Assembly (NCBI GenBank): GCA_963741055.1
Contig: CAVUGU010000003.1
Span: forward strand, 43,199-107,198
DNA from: Bog-756 sp963741055
GTDB taxonomy: Bacteria; Actinomycetota; Acidimicrobiia; Acidimicrobiales; RAAP-2
Direction of reading: 5' to 3'
Length of the DNA stretch: 64,000 bases
Shown one piece after another: positions 63,176 through 64,000 of the stretch. The notes below the pieces were generated by a model. It saw nothing but the letters and a program-made list of their open reading frames with translations, did not search any database and was not told where the DNA came from. Both the position numbers and the translations under genes were made by a program. Each line of letters starts with the position of its first letter. Within the stretch, counting starts at the first letter, position 1.

Positions 63176-63705
63176 GCGCGATCCGAGTCGAGGACGTCGA
63201 GCAGCTGATCGGAGTCGAACAGTACGAGGAAGAGGGCGAGTTCCCGGTCGAGCGCGGCTACGTCTGGACCACGTGCGCCTCGGTCGAGAACGGCAACCCG
63301 CTCTTCTGGGACGACCAGGTCGCCGAACAGGTCACCGGCGGACCGATCGCGCCGCCGACGATGGTCTCGGTCTGGTTCCGACCCCACCACTGGGCGCCCG
63401 AGCGCACGACCGGTGGCCTCCCGCTCCAGGTCCACTTCGACCTGAAGGAGGGCCTCGGCCTCCCCGAAGCGGTGATGTCCGACAACACCATCGTCTTCTA
63501 CGAACCGGTGCGTCCCGGCGACCGGCTGCGCACCCATCAGATCCTCCGCTCGGTGAGCGACGAGAAGACCACCCGCCTCGGCACCGGCCGCTTCTGGGTG
63601 ATCGACGTCGAGTACCACAACCAGCGCGGCGACCTCGTGGCAGTCGAGAGCTACACCGGCTTCGGCTACCGGCGGAGTGGCGGGCAAGGGGAAGCCGGCC
63701 GATGA
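63172..63705 (+). CDS. FAS1-like/MaoC-type hotdog dehydratase domain protein
   Basis: A 177-residue single hotdog domain. YVWTTCASVENGNPLFWDD and GPIAPPTMVSVWFRPHHWAP are typical of N-terminal FAS1-like dehydratase domains that pair with a MaoC domain to form an enoyl-CoA hydratase. ATG at 63172 overlaps the CoA transferase stop by 4 bp, and its own stop overlaps the next ATG by 4 bp, so the two hotdog proteins are made together. Confidence 0.85.
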   Translation: MSAIRVEDVEQLIGVEQYEEEGEFPVERGYVWTTCASVENGNPLFWDDQVAEQVTGGPIAPPTMVSVWFRPHHWAPERTTGGLPLQVHFDLKEGLGLPEAVMSDNTIVFYEPVRPGDRLRTHQILRSVSDEKTTRLGTGRFWVIDVEYHNQRGDLVAVESYTGFGYRRSGGQGEAGR

Positions 63706-64000
63706 CCACTCTGCCGGTCGACCGGCTCCTCCACCGAGCGGTCGCTGTCGGCGACCTCCTTCCCGAGCTCGCCTACCCGGTCACCGCCACCACCGTCGTG
63801 CTCGGTGCGCTCGCCTCGCGCGACTGGCGACCCATGCACCACGACAAGGACTTCGCGGTGAACCGGAACGGCACCCGCGACATCTTCTTGAACACCCCCA
63901 ACCAGGCGGCCTGGTTCGAGCGCTACGTGACCGACTGGACCGGACCCTACGGCCGCCTGCAGCGGATGACCTTCCGCATGCTCGGCTCGGTCTTCCCCGG
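63702..64000 (+). CDS. MaoC-like hotdog dehydratase, partial (runs off the right edge)
   Basis: The first 99 residues. The hydratase catalytic region is SRDWRPMHHDKDFAVNRNGT, with the Asp/His arrangement of MaoC-like enoyl-CoA hydratases, followed by IFLNTPNQAAWFERYVTDW. ATGA overlap with the preceding hotdog gene suggests a heterodimeric hydratase, as in the sterol side-chain enzymes ChsH1/ChsH2 of mycobacteria. The C-terminus is beyond the window. Confidence 0.85.
   Translation, partial: MTTLPVDRLLHRAVAVGDLLPELAYPVTATTVVLGALASRDWRPMHHDKDFAVNRNGTRDIFLNTPNQAAWFERYVTDWTGPYGRLQRMTFRMLGSVFP

Noticed and set aside
1..64000. tRNA, rRNA, CRISPR arrays, insertion sequences, prophage
   Set aside because: Gaps between genes were read for cloverleaf T-arm patterns, regular repeats and transposase or integrase motifs; none was convincing.

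Overview
The window is high-GC DNA (roughly 68-70% by eye) from an actinobacterium. Several traits support this: MurA has Asp in place of the usual catalytic Cys, there is a DinB/DUF664 protein, an F420-type FrhB homologue, many GTG starts and frequent 4-bp start/stop overlaps. The order rpiB-glyA-wecA-atpZ/I-atpBEFHAGDC with murA nearby is actinobacterial. The overall gene set (F420, siroheme sulfite reductase, many CoA-ester genes) most resembles Acidimicrobiia; that class-level call is an inference. No rRNA, tRNA, CRISPR array, insertion sequence or prophage was recognised.

Layout. 1-3.5 kb: serine and amino-acid metabolism (serC partial, aminotransferase, serA). 3.5-11.3 kb, minus strand: a methyltransferase, then a membrane redox module (3Fe-4S ferredoxin, NuoF-like flavoprotein, ferric-reductase-like diheme protein, ApbE flavin transferase, Ser-rich anchor), a two-component system and a 4-helix cytochrome-b-like protein. 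11.9-14.4 kb, minus: greA-leuC-leuD. 14.6-28.3 kb, plus: serine hydrolase, flippase-like protein, rpiB, glyA, wecA and the whole F1Fo ATP synthase operon. 28.3-36.3 kb: glpX, a B12-dependent acyl-CoA mutase large subunit, murA, a MeaB GTPase, trehalose synthase, galT. 37-43 kb: P450 and siroheme-synthase-like gene on the minus strand, divergent across a perfect 22-bp palindrome from cysH - siroheme sulfite reductase - FrhB-like iron-sulfur flavoprotein on the plus strand. 43-57 kb: small accessory genes, ychF, cspA, a DEAD-box helicase, hydrolases, an ABC ATPase, a methyltransferase and a GH3 glycosidase. 57.3-58.0 kb: a CADD-like diiron protein. 58-64 kb: a CoA-ester catabolic cluster (thiolase, HMG-CoA-synthase-like/OB-fold protein, acyl-CoA dehydrogenase, CaiB-type CoA transferase, two hotdog dehydratases) around an operator-like intergenic region.

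The most interesting units are: (1) a sulfite reductase translationally coupled to an FrhB-like protein, possibly a split F420H2-dependent assimilatory sulfite reductase; (2) a homologue of Chlamydia CADD that keeps the complete diiron ligand set plus the Tyr and Lys linked to self-sacrificing p-aminobenzoate formation; (3) the ApbE-linked membrane redox module; (4) an ATP synthase delta subunit with a duplicated N-terminal domain.

Caveat. At least 17 single-base frame disruptions (14 apparent insertions, 3 deletions) interrupt otherwise intact, often essential genes such as serA, glyA, wecA, atpF, atpH, atpA and murA. The two sides of each break join into full-length family members, so I treat them as sequence errors and give one CDS spanning each gene with the break position.
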